NCBI GenBank assembly: GCA_036276255.1
Contig: DASUPK010000161.1
Coordinates: 1 to 6,592, forward strand
Length of the DNA: 6,592 nt
From: DASUPK01 sp036276255
GTDB taxonomy: Bacteria > Actinomycetota > Thermoleophilia > Solirubrobacterales > 70-9
Reading direction: 5' to 3'
The notes beneath the pieces were generated by a model that searched no databases, was not told the DNA's origin, and worked only from the letters and a program-made list of their open reading frames with translations. This document shows, piece by piece, positions 1-5,725 of this stretch (the stretch's first letter is position 1; every line of letters begins with the position of its first letter). A program made the position numbers and the translations under genes.

Positions 1-1
1 G

Positions 2-751
2 ACCGCCCTCATCTTTCTGTTCATCGCGGTCATCCTCAACATGGGCAGCTGGTTCTTCAGCGACAGGATCGCTCTTGCTGCCGCAAGGGCGCAGCCGGTG
101 TCCGAGGAGGAGGATCCGCGGCTCTACCAGATGGTCCGGGACCTGACCACGCGTGCCGGTCTCCCAATGCCGAAGCTCTACGTGATCCCGCAGGAACAGC
201 CGAACGCCTTTGCGACGGGCCGCAATCCGAAGCACTCCGCGGTCGCGGTGACTGCCGGGATTCGCAAGCTTCTCTCGGAGGATGAGCTGCGGGGAGTGCT
301 CGCGCACGAGCTCGGACACGTCCGTAACCACGACATTCTCCTGACTTCCGTGGTCGCAACGATCGCGTCTGCCATCACCTGGATCGGCTACATGGTGCTC
401 TGGGTCGGGGGCGACAGCGATTCACCCCTCGGGATCATCGGCCCGCTTCTGCTCTGGATACTCGCCCCGATCTCCGCGGCGATCATCCAGATGGCGATCT
501 CTCGTCAGCGCGAGTACTCGGCCGACGCCACAGGCGCCGAGATCTGCGGGAACCCGGAGTCGCTTGCCTCCGCGCTGCTGCGCCTCGAGTCCGGTGCCCA
601 GGCGATCCCGATGCAGGTGAACCAGGCCAGCGAGCCGCTCTACATCGTCAAGCCGTTCAGCGGAAAGGGCCTGGCCTCGCTCTTCTCAACGCATCCGCCG
701 ATCGAGGAGCGGGTCCGCCGGCTGCGCCAGATGCGGCCGACCATCGGCTAG
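2..751 (+). CDS. htpX: HtpX-type M48 membrane zinc metalloprotease, 5' partial
   Basis: Membrane-bound zinc endopeptidase of family M48B. The family degrades damaged or misfolded membrane proteins, with the active site facing the cytoplasm. The frame is open from base 2 and begins with a hydrophobic segment (ALIFLFIAVILN) followed by MGSWFFSD, the usual end of the second N-terminal membrane helix in HtpX. The ATG at 41 is therefore probably internal, and the real start lies upstream of the window. Counting that Met as residue 1, the zinc site HELGH is at 89-93 (His89, Glu90, His93). The third ligand is probably Glu158 in REYSAD. Two hydrophobic segments (about 100-122 and 129-152) lie between them, as in the family. 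The C-terminal STHPPIEERVRRL is also characteristic. The visible 249 residues are most of a typical 280-300 residue protein. The cupin gene follows 9 bases later and may be co-transcribed. Confidence 0.95.
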   Translation, partial: TALIFLFIAVILNMGSWFFSDRIALAAARAQPVSEEEDPRLYQMVRDLTTRAGLPMPKLYVIPQEQPNAFATGRNPKHSAVAVTAGIRKLLSEDELRGVLAHELGHVRNHDILLTSVVATIASAITWIGYMVLWVGGDSDSPLGIIGPLLLWILAPISAAIIQMAISRQREYSADATGAEICGNPESLASALLRLESGAQAIPMQVNQASEPLYIVKPFSGKGLASLFSTHPPIEERVRRLRQMRPTIG

Positions 752-760
752 GTATCGACC

Positions 761-1204
761 ATGGCATATCGAGTTCTGAGGTCGGGGGACGCCTTCTGGC
801 GTCCCTCGAATCAGATGAAGGTCGAGAACACCGATCTTGCCAAGCAGCTCGAGGCCGAGACGCTCGGCGCGCGCCTCTGGCGGCTCCATCCTGGCCAGGC
901 GAGCACCTGGCACCGGCACTTCGAGGCACACGAGCTCTACATCCTGCTCGAGGGCGAGGGGCGGGCGCGGGTCGATGACGAGGTGCTGACCCTCGATCCG
1001 CTTTCCACGTTGCTCGTCGAGCCCGAGCACGCCCGCCAGCTCTTCAACGACACGGATGCCGATGCGCTCTGGCTGGTGGTGAGCGCGCCGCGCGAGAGTG
1101 TGACCAGCACGCTGGAGATGAACGAGGAGCAGCTCACGGCGATGTATCCGGACGGCCCGAAGGCCCTGCCGTCCGAGCTCGGCGGCGGGCAGTTCGAGGG
1201 TTGA
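761..1204 (+). CDS. Small single-domain cupin protein
   Basis: A 147-residue protein with one cupin beta-barrel and no signal peptide, so probably cytoplasmic; its substrate cannot be read from the sequence. Cupin motif 1, G(X)5HXH(X)3-4E(X)6G, fits exactly: Gly45, His51, His53, Glu58, Gly65. These residues normally bind a divalent metal. Motif 2 is only partly conserved. In PEHARQLFN (88-96) the position of the usual metal-binding His appears to be Arg92, with His90 two residues earlier. The last 35 residues form a polar tail ending GGGQFEG. The ATG at 761 is 9 bases after the htpX stop, which suggests one transcript, though no strong ribosome binding site is visible. Small cupins of this kind include sugar isomerases, dioxygenases and ligand-binding proteins, and nothing here separates them. 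Confidence 0.85.
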   Translation: MAYRVLRSGDAFWRPSNQMKVENTDLAKQLEAETLGARLWRLHPGQASTWHRHFEAHELYILLEGEGRARVDDEVLTLDPLSTLLVEPEHARQLFNDTDADALWLVVSAPRESVTSTLEMNEEQLTAMYPDGPKALPSELGGGQFEG

Positions 1205-1218
1205 ACCGTGGCTATACT
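1190..1218 (+). promoter_or_regulatory. Candidate promoter of the sulfur-transfer operon
   Basis: TATACT at 1213-1218 is a near-consensus -10 hexamer in an otherwise GC-rich gap between the cupin stop and the rhodanese start. At 17 bases spacing the -35 position (1190-1195, CAGTTC) is a poor match to TTGACA, so recognition would rest on the -10 or on an activator. Transcription would start near 1225, leaving a leader of about 39 bases before the ATG at 1264. The inference is that the rhodanese-E1-carrier genes have their own promoter, separate from htpX-cupin. Confidence 0.45.
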
Positions 1219-1229
1219 TTCTGAAGCAA

Positions 1230-1256
1230 TGAAACCCGATCAGGATTTGGGATATT
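1230..1256 (+). promoter_or_regulatory. Imperfect dyad, possible repressor operator
   Basis: An AT-richer patch contains an imperfect inverted repeat centred on base 1243. A-n-CCC-n-A on the left (1233-1239) mirrors T-n-GGG-n-T on the right (1247-1253). It lies just downstream of the expected transcription start and before the rhodanese ATG, where a bound repressor would block transcription. The size and spacing would suit a dimeric winged-helix regulator. An Rrf2-type sulfur or iron-sulfur regulator is a guess based only on the genes it precedes. The match is modest and could be chance. Confidence 0.3.
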
Positions 1257-1263
1257 TGAGACC

Positions 1264-1728
1264 ATGACGTCCGTGGAGATGCCCCGCAAGTACGTGCCGC
1301 CGCCCCTCGAGCTGGTCAAGGGCCGGATCGAGGAGCTGTTGCCGCCCGCCGCCAAGGAGAAGATCGACGGCGGCGCCGTCGTGATCGACGTCCGCGACCC
1401 CGAGCGCTTCGAGGCGGGCCATGTCCAGGGCGCGGTCAACGTGCCCGCCGGCGAGAGCGCCCGTGAGGCTCATGACGCCGCCTACGCCGAGGCGATCGAG
1501 GAGGCTGGCGCGGGGCCCGACGACCGCATCATCCTGGTCTGCGGCGAGGGCAACCGCTCGGCACGCGCCGCCGACGCGCTGCAGAACGAGCACGACTTCA
1601 AGCACGTGGCCTCCGTCATCGGTGGGTCGAAGCTCTGGAATGAGCTTGGCTACCCCATCGATGGAGAGATTGCGATCGGCGACGAAGAGGCCGAGACACA
1701 CGTGGAAGGCGAGGAGGACACAATCTGA
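1264..1728 (+). CDS. Single-domain rhodanese-like sulfurtransferase
   Basis: A 154-residue cytoplasmic protein with one rhodanese domain (about 18-133). Such proteins carry sulfur as a persulfide on an active-site Cys, taken from thiosulfate or another donor and passed to an acceptor. VVIDVRDPERFEAGHVQGAVN (39-59) is the conserved N-terminal CDC25-homology motif. The active-site loop is CGEGNRS, with nucleophile Cys93 and Arg98 closing the loop. GGSKLWNELGYPI (120-132) is the usual C-terminal motif. An acidic tail follows (140-152, mostly Glu and Asp). The stop overlaps the next start by one base (TGATG), so the two genes are probably translationally coupled. The N-terminal part resembles that of the next protein (VKGRIEE against VKERIEE), suggesting a local duplication. 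The ribosome binding site is weak (TTTGAG); a second in-frame ATG at 1279 is possible but badly spaced from its GGAG. Confidence 0.92.
   Translation: MTSVEMPRKYVPPPLELVKGRIEELLPPAAKEKIDGGAVVIDVRDPERFEAGHVQGAVNVPAGESAREAHDAAYAEAIEEAGAGPDDRIILVCGEGNRSARAADALQNEHDFKHVASVIGGSKLWNELGYPIDGEIAIGDEEAETHVEGEEDTI
1711..1717 (+). promoter_or_regulatory. Strong ribosome binding site for the rhodanese-E1 gene
   Basis: GAGGAGG lies 10 bases before the ATG at 1728, inside the end of the preceding gene, where it also encodes part of that protein's acidic Glu-rich tail. It supports the overlapping start at 1728. Confidence 0.7.
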
Positions 1729-2897
1729 TGGCCAGCACCGAGACGATCGAGCAGGTCAAGGAGCGAATCGAGGAGGTCGATCCCGCCGAGGCCCAGGAGG
1801 AGCTGAAGGGGGGCGATGTCGCTCTGATCGATACCCGTGAGCCCTACGAGAACTTCGAGGCGCACATCGACGGAGCCGAGCTGATCCGGCCCGCCGACGT
1901 CGTCGATCGCATCGAGGAGGTCGTGCCGGACCACTCCCAGCGGATCCTCCTTTACTGCGCATCCGGCAATCGCTCGGCCCGCGTCGCCGACGAGCTCCGC
2001 GAGCTCGGTTACGAGAACGCCGCGTCCGTGCGCGGCGGGATCAAGGCGTGGGAGGCCGAGGGCCTTCCGGTCGTGATGGCGGAGGGCATGACCCCCGAGC
2101 AGCGCAACCGCTACTCGCGCCACACCCTGCTTCCCGAGGTCGGCGTCGAGGGCCAGCTCAAGATGCTGAACGCCAAGGTGCTGCTGGTCGGCGCCGGCGG
2201 ACTCGGCGCTCCCTCCGCCCTCTACCTGGCCGCAGCCGGTATCGGCACGCTCGGCCTGGTCGATGACGACGAGGTGGACGAGTCGAACCTGCAGCGCCAG
2301 GTGATCCACAACACCGAGCGGATCGGCCAGCCCAAGACCGAGTCGGCGCGCAAGACGATCGAGGCCCTGAACCCTGACGTCGACGTCATCGAGCATCGCA
2401 CCCGGCTCGACGCCTCCAACATCATCGACGTCATCAAGGACTACGACGTGATCGTCGACGGGGCGGATAATTTCCCGACCCGCTATCTGCTGAACGACGC
2501 CTCCGTGCGGCTCCGCAAGCCGGTCGTCTCGGCGTCCATCCTCGCCTTCGACGGGCAGATCTCGACATTCATGCCTTACGAGGGGCCGTGCTACCGCTGC
2601 CTCTATCCGACGCCGCCTCCGGCCGAGCTCGCCCCGAGCTGCGGCGCCGCCGGCGTGCTCGGCGTAATGGCCGGAGTCATGGGATTGCTGCAGGCGAACG
2701 AGGTCATCAAGCTGGTCGTCGGAATCGGCGAGCCGCTGATCGGCCGCCTGCTCCTCTACGACTCGCTCGGTACCCGGTTCACGGAGCTCAAGGTCCGTCG
2801 CGACCCGGAGTGCCCGATCTGCGGCCCGAACGCCGCGGAGATCCCGGAGTCGGAGATGGGCAAGTTCCCCGACTACGAGCTCTTTTGCGCAGCGTAA
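1728..2897 (+). CDS. moeB: Rhodanese-ThiF/MoeB fusion: E1-like sulfur-carrier adenylyltransferase
   Basis: A 389-residue two-domain enzyme predicted to adenylate the C-terminal Gly of a ubiquitin-fold sulfur carrier and convert it to a thiocarboxylate. The rhodanese domain (about 16-115) has active-site loop CASGNRS with Cys77. The E1-like domain (about 123-366) begins RYSRHTLLPEVG. It has the nucleotide loop GAGGLG (155-160), Asp179/180, Arg190 and Lys203 for ATP, and VDGADN with Asp247. Cys305 in APSCGAAGVLG sits where MoeB and ThiF have their conserved Cys. Cys288/Cys291 and Cys362/Cys365 form a complete zinc tetrad. MoeZ of mycobacteria, which activates CysO, has the same domains in the opposite order. 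The tail PDYELFCAA resembles the linker that precedes the rhodanese in MoeZ-type proteins. The CysO-like gene follows 25 bases later and is the likely substrate. MoaD or ThiS carriers elsewhere could also be served, so the symbol is tentative. Confidence 0.93.
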   Translation: MASTETIEQVKERIEEVDPAEAQEELKGGDVALIDTREPYENFEAHIDGAELIRPADVVDRIEEVVPDHSQRILLYCASGNRSARVADELRELGYENAASVRGGIKAWEAEGLPVVMAEGMTPEQRNRYSRHTLLPEVGVEGQLKMLNAKVLLVGAGGLGAPSALYLAAAGIGTLGLVDDDEVDESNLQRQVIHNTERIGQPKTESARKTIEALNPDVDVIEHRTRLDASNIIDVIKDYDVIVDGADNFPTRYLLNDASVRLRKPVVSASILAFDGQISTFMPYEGPCYRCLYPTPPPAELAPSCGAAGVLGVMAGVMGLLQANEVIKLVVGIGEPLIGRLLLYDSLGTRFTELKVRRDPECPICGPNAAEIPESEMGKFPDYELFCAA

Positions 2898-2904
2898 GCG
2901 CTGC
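2889..2904 (+). other. Short hairpin around the E1 gene's stop codon
   Basis: GCAGCG (2889-2894) and CGCTGC (2899-2904) form a perfect 6-bp stem with loop TAAG that contains the TAA stop. There is no T run after it, so it is not an obvious terminator. In the mRNA it would separate the E1 and carrier coding regions and could affect message stability or relative expression. A stem this short is expected by chance now and then in GC-rich DNA. Confidence 0.35.
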
Positions 2905-2922
2905 CCGATAGGTTTCTCGGGT

Positions 2923-3195
2923 ATGCCGACGATCAAGATCCCACCCGTGTTGCGCGAGCAGACCGACGGCGAGGCAGAGGTCAGCGTAGACGGCGCCACG
3001 GTGGGCGACGCCCTGCGGGCCCTGGCCGAGCGCTACCCGTCCACCAAGGACCAGCTCTTCTCCGAGGAGGGTGAGCTCAACCGCTACGTCAACGTCTACC
3101 TGAACGATGAGGACGTGCGGGTACTCGACGGGCTTGACACGGGCGCTTCGGACTCGGACACGGTCGTAATTCTGCCTGCGATGGCCGGCGGTTAG
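2923..3195 (+). CDS. cysO: CysO-like ubiquitin-fold sulfur carrier protein
   Basis: A 90-residue beta-grasp protein of the MoaD/ThiS family, ending in Gly-Gly as needed for adenylation and thiocarboxylation. The C-terminal third matches M. tuberculosis CysO as I remember it: VNVYLNDEDVR (66-76) against VNIYVNDEDVR, and VVILPAMAGG (81-90) against VTILPAVAGG. The N-terminal MPTIKIPPVLREQT also resembles CysO (VSIPTILRPHT). In mycobacteria MoeZ loads CysO, CysM joins it to O-phosphoserine, and the Mec peptidase releases cysteine. Here it directly follows the rhodanese-E1 gene, so loading by that enzyme is the natural reading. No cysM or mec gene is visible on either side. A weak AGG lies about 10 bases before the ATG. 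Length is normal. A general MoaD-like carrier is the alternative. Confidence 0.9.
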   Translation: MPTIKIPPVLREQTDGEAEVSVDGATVGDALRALAERYPSTKDQLFSEEGELNRYVNVYLNDEDVRVLDGLDTGASDSDTVVILPAMAGG

Positions 3196-3210
3196 GGTTT
3201 CGCCGCCGGC
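3184..3210 (+). terminator. GC-rich hairpin over the cysO stop, possible terminator
   Basis: GCCGGCGG (3184-3191) pairs perfectly with CCGCCGGC (3203-3210), giving an 8-bp all-GC stem with an 11-base loop that holds the TAG stop. The left arm encodes part of the essential C-terminal Ala-Gly-Gly. There is no downstream T run, so termination is uncertain. Its place at the switch from sulfur genes to polysaccharide genes fits an operon end. Confidence 0.4.
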
Positions 3211-3297
3211 GGGCGCAGTTCGCTGAGGTGCCGGTGACCTCTGTTACGTTTGCAGCCCCGTGAGCGTGGATGCTCCTGGGAGGGGAAGAGTGGTGAA
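3211..3297 (+). promoter_or_regulatory. Intergenic region before the polysaccharide genes, weak promoter signals
   Basis: This gap separates two unrelated gene groups, so a promoter is expected. A small inverted repeat, GAGGT (3225-3229) and ACCTC (3237-3241), is followed at once by GTTACGTTT, the least GC-rich stretch and a possible -10 (TACGTT at 3245-3250). No convincing -35 is seen. Confidence rests mainly on position. Confidence 0.25.
3278..3288 (+). promoter_or_regulatory. Ribosome binding site deciding the TTG start of the sugar transferase
   Basis: The purine-rich run GGGAGGGGAAG lies 9-12 bases before the in-frame TTG at 3298. The other in-frame start candidate, TTG at 3250, has no such site. 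GTG triplets at 3290 and 3293 are in other frames. This favours 3298 as the start. Confidence 0.6.
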
Positions 3298-4827
3298 TTG
3301 ACCTCTGAGCCGATCCAGCAGACGGGCCTCGCCCGCAAGGAAGCGTCCCGGCAGACGTCGTTCGGTCGCGAGCTCGGAGAGATCGACTCGGCATACGCCA
3401 AGGTCTTTCCGATCAGAGGAGGCCGGGCCGCGCGGGCGCGTGGCGCGATTCTTCGCCGGTTGCTTGCGATCTCCGACTGGATCTCCCTGATCGCCGGCAC
3501 CGCGCTCAGCTATCTGCTGATCGCGAGCGTGGAACCATCCTCAATTGCCTGGTCGGCGGCTTTCGGCCCGGCCTGGATCCTGGTGATGAAGCTGCACGGC
3601 CTCTATGACCAGGACCACCGCCGGATCCGGCACAGCACTCTGGACGAGCTCCCCACTCTCTTCTCGGCAACGGTGATCGGCACCGTCATGGTGGGAGTGC
3701 TCATACGCGTCACCCCCGCCCCCTATGTCAAGGGCACAGCGCTGGGCGTCCTGGCCGTGACCGCATTCGTCATCGGCGCTTCGCTGCGAGGGCTCACTCG
3801 CCAGATCTGGCATGCGCGGCGTCCCCCCGAGAAGTCGGCAGTGGTGGGCTCAGGGGCGGCCATGCGGCGGCTCAGCAGGCGGATCGAGACGCACCCCGAG
3901 GTCCACCTCTCGCTGGTCGGGTACTTCGGGGACGAGCGGACGTCCGATCTGGACGCCGAGGTCAATGGCGCCAATGGTCACATGAGCTGCCTGGGGCCGC
4001 GCTCCGAGCTGATCCCCGTCGCGGAGCAGCGCGGGCTCGAGCACATCCTGGTCGCGGAGGAGTCAATTTCCACCGCTGAGCTTCGGCGCCTGATCGGCGA
4101 CTGCAAGCGATTCGGGCTCTCGCTGACCCTCGTCGCCCCCAACGCCGAGCTGCTCGGGCCTGGAATACAGCTCAACCGCCTGGGCGAGCTGCCGCTGCTG
4201 GACTTCGCTTTCTCGGATCCGTCGCGATCGACGATGGCGCTGAAGCGGGGGATCGACATCGTCGCCTCCGCCGGGCTGCTCCTCCTGCTGGCGCCGCTGC
4301 TCCTGGTCGTGGCTGTTGCGATCAAGCTCGACTCCCGTGGCCCCGTGCTGTTCAAGCAGGTCAGGGTCGGCAAGGGGGGCAGGCGTTTCACGATGCTGAA
4401 GTTCCGGACGATGGTGCACGGCGCCGACGAGAGGATCGGCGAAGTCGTGGACACGCAGACGCTGGACGAGCCGTCTTTCAAGGTCCCGAACGACCCGCGA
4501 CACACGTGGATCGGGCGCCGGCTGCGGCGCCTCAGTCTGGACGAAACACCGCAGCTCCTGAATGTGCTCCGCGGCGAGATGTCGCTGGTCGGGCCACGTC
4601 CCGAGGAGGAGGCCGTGGTTGTGCTCTACGACGACCGGCAGAGGCTGCGCCTGACGGTGAAGCCCGGGCTCACGGGGCCGATGCAGGTGTACGGCCGCGG
4701 GGACCTGACCTTCGAGGAGCGGCTCGCCCTGGAGCGGGCGTACATCGACAACCTCTCCATCGCTCAGGACGTCGCGGTCCTGCTGCGCACGCCCCGAGCC
4801 GTAATTGGCGGCAGCGGCGCCTACTGA
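3298..4827 (+). CDS. Polyprenyl-phosphate sugar-phosphate transferase (WbaP/CpsE type)
   Basis: Integral membrane enzyme that moves a sugar-1-phosphate from a nucleotide sugar to undecaprenyl (or another polyprenyl) phosphate, the first step of an exopolysaccharide or similar surface glycan. From the TTG at 3298 it has 509 residues. There are four N-terminal membrane segments (about 56-78, 82-99, 118-138, 149-166) and a CoA-binding-like Rossmann region starting SAVVGSG (about 180). A membrane segment at 319-344 (GIDIVASAGLLLLL...) leads into the catalytic domain, as in the PglC/WbaP group. Catalytic signatures are KFRTM (368-372), SLDETPQLLNVL with the Asp415-Glu416 dyad, SLVGPRP (429-435) and KPGLTGPMQV (455-464). 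Length and layout are normal for the large bacterial members. The sugar cannot be told from sequence. The GT2 gene overlaps its end, suggesting one operon. A start at TTG 3250 would add 16 polar residues. Confidence 0.93.
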   Translation: MTSEPIQQTGLARKEASRQTSFGRELGEIDSAYAKVFPIRGGRAARARGAILRRLLAISDWISLIAGTALSYLLIASVEPSSIAWSAAFGPAWILVMKLHGLYDQDHRRIRHSTLDELPTLFSATVIGTVMVGVLIRVTPAPYVKGTALGVLAVTAFVIGASLRGLTRQIWHARRPPEKSAVVGSGAAMRRLSRRIETHPEVHLSLVGYFGDERTSDLDAEVNGANGHMSCLGPRSELIPVAEQRGLEHILVAEESISTAELRRLIGDCKRFGLSLTLVAPNAELLGPGIQLNRLGELPLLDFAFSDPSRSTMALKRGIDIVASAGLLLLLAPLLLVVAVAIKLDSRGPVLFKQVRVGKGGRRFTMLKFRTMVHGADERIGEVVDTQTLDEPSFKVPNDPRHTWIGRRLRRLSLDETPQLLNVLRGEMSLVGPRPEEEAVVVLYDDRQRLRLTVKPGLTGPMQVYGRGDLTFEERLALERAYIDNLSIAQDVAVLLRTPRAVIGGSGAY

Positions 4828-5707
4828 TCCGGCGGGGCGCTTCACCGTGGCGATCGTGAGCCACGGGGCGCCGGAGCTCCTCCGGAACTGCCTGCGGTCG
4901 TTCGAGACGACGGAGGACAGCAAGCCGCGCCGGGTGACCGTGGTGGACAGTGGCAGCCGGGACTCCACGCCGGAGATGGTCGCTCGCGAGTTCCCCTGGG
5001 TCGAGCTGATCCGACGCGGCAACATCGGCTTCGCCGCCGGGAACAACCTGGTGCTGCGAGAGCCTGGCGCCGAATTCGTTCTGCTGCTCAACCCTGACAC
5101 CGAGCTGCGAGACGGGGTGCTGGAGAGCTGCCTCGAGAGAATGGACGCGGATCCCGCGATCGGCATGGTCGGCTGCAAGCTGGTGCTGCCGTCGGGCGAG
5201 CTCGATCACGCCTGCAAGCGCTCATTTCCGACTCCGTTGTCCGCCCTCGCCCACTTCACCGGCATCGGCCGGTCCGATCGGGCCTCCGGCCGGCTGAGTC
5301 AATATCGCGCGACCGACCTGGGAGAGGACGAGCCGGGCCCGGTTGACGCAGTGAACGGGGCGTTCATGCTGGTGCGGACGGATGCGATCCGGGAGGTCGG
5401 CCCGCTCGATGAGGGCTACTGGCTCTACATGGAGGACCTTGACTGGTGCTACCGCTTCTGGCAGCGCGGCTGGACCGTCTTCTACGAGCCGTCCGGCGTG
5501 GTGATGCACGTCAAGGGCGGGTCGAGCGGGCGTCGCCGGGGCTTTCGACAGGAGATCGCCTTCCACCGCGGGATGGGACGCTTCTACCGGAAGTTCGAGG
5601 CGCCGAGCGCCCGGCCGGTCACCGCGACGGCCGTCTACCTGGGGATCGGCGTGAAGCTGCTCGTCAGCCTGGCTGCCGGACTGAAATCGCGGACGAGGGC
5701 GCCCTGA
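4805..5707 (+). CDS. GT2 glycosyltransferase, WbbL-like (possible rhamnosyltransferase)
   Basis: Cytoplasmic-face GT-A fold glycosyltransferase, probably adding a sugar to the lipid-linked product of the preceding transferase. In the 300-residue form from TTG 4805, TVAIVSHGAPELLRNCL (14-30) opens the nucleotide-binding fold. VVDSGSRDST (46-55) has Asp48, GNIGFAAGNN (72-81) is the loop typical of this subgroup, and LLNPDTE (95-101) supplies the metal-binding Asp98. NGAFMLVRTDAIREVGPLDE (184-203) and YMEDLDWCYR with Glu210-Asp211 (208-217) complete the acceptor and catalytic site. A hydrophobic, membrane-associating stretch lies at 272-292. The subgroup includes WbbL rhamnosyltransferases, but the donor sugar is not proven. 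The start is uncertain: TTG 4805 overlaps the upstream gene by 23 bases with a weak ribosome binding site, while GTG 4847 would avoid the overlap but trim the first strand. Confidence 0.9.
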   Translation: MAAAAPTDPAGRFTVAIVSHGAPELLRNCLRSFETTEDSKPRRVTVVDSGSRDSTPEMVAREFPWVELIRRGNIGFAAGNNLVLREPGAEFVLLLNPDTELRDGVLESCLERMDADPAIGMVGCKLVLPSGELDHACKRSFPTPLSALAHFTGIGRSDRASGRLSQYRATDLGEDEPGPVDAVNGAFMLVRTDAIREVGPLDEGYWLYMEDLDWCYRFWQRGWTVFYEPSGVVMHVKGGSSGRRRGFRQEIAFHRGMGRFYRKFEAPSARPVTATAVYLGIGVKLLVSLAAGLKSRTRAP

Positions 5708-5725
5708 GCGGGATCAGGGGGTGCC
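5698..5725. terminator. Hairpin containing both stop codons of the convergent genes
   Basis: CCCTGA (5702-5707) and TCAGGG (5714-5719) form a perfect 6-bp stem with loop GCGGGA. Across a 2-base bulge (5720-5721) the stem extends by GGCG (5698-5701) with TGCC (5722-5725), including one G-U pair. The left arm holds the TGA of the + gene and the right arm holds the complement of the TGA of the - gene. The symmetry would let it act in both directions. No T run flanks it on either strand, so intrinsic termination is only a candidate role. Confidence 0.4.

Noticed and set aside
41..43. ATG at 41 as the start of htpX
   Set aside because: The frame is open and hydrophobic back to base 2, matching the N-terminal membrane helix of HtpX, so the gene starts outside the window.
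1201..1206. TTGAAC as the -35 partner of TATACT
   Set aside because: The spacing to TATACT at 1213 is only 6 bases, too short for a sigma-70-type promoter.
1650..2999. 449-residue open frame on the - strand opposite the rhodanese-E1 gene
   Set aside because: It is antisense to a gene with complete catalytic motifs. The translation is rich in Arg, Asp, Leu and Val with no recognisable domain, as expected for a shadow frame in GC-rich DNA.
3134..3139. Perfect TTGACA inside cysO, a possible -35 for the polysaccharide genes
   Set aside because: At 16-18 bases spacing the -10 position reads around GACACG, and the hexamer is explained by the Leu-Asp-Thr codons of cysO.
4063..5178. 371-residue open frame on the - strand opposite the sugar transferase and GT2 genes
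   Set aside because: It spans two confident + strand genes and their junction, and its Arg-, Gln- and Pro-rich low-complexity translation resembles no protein family I know.
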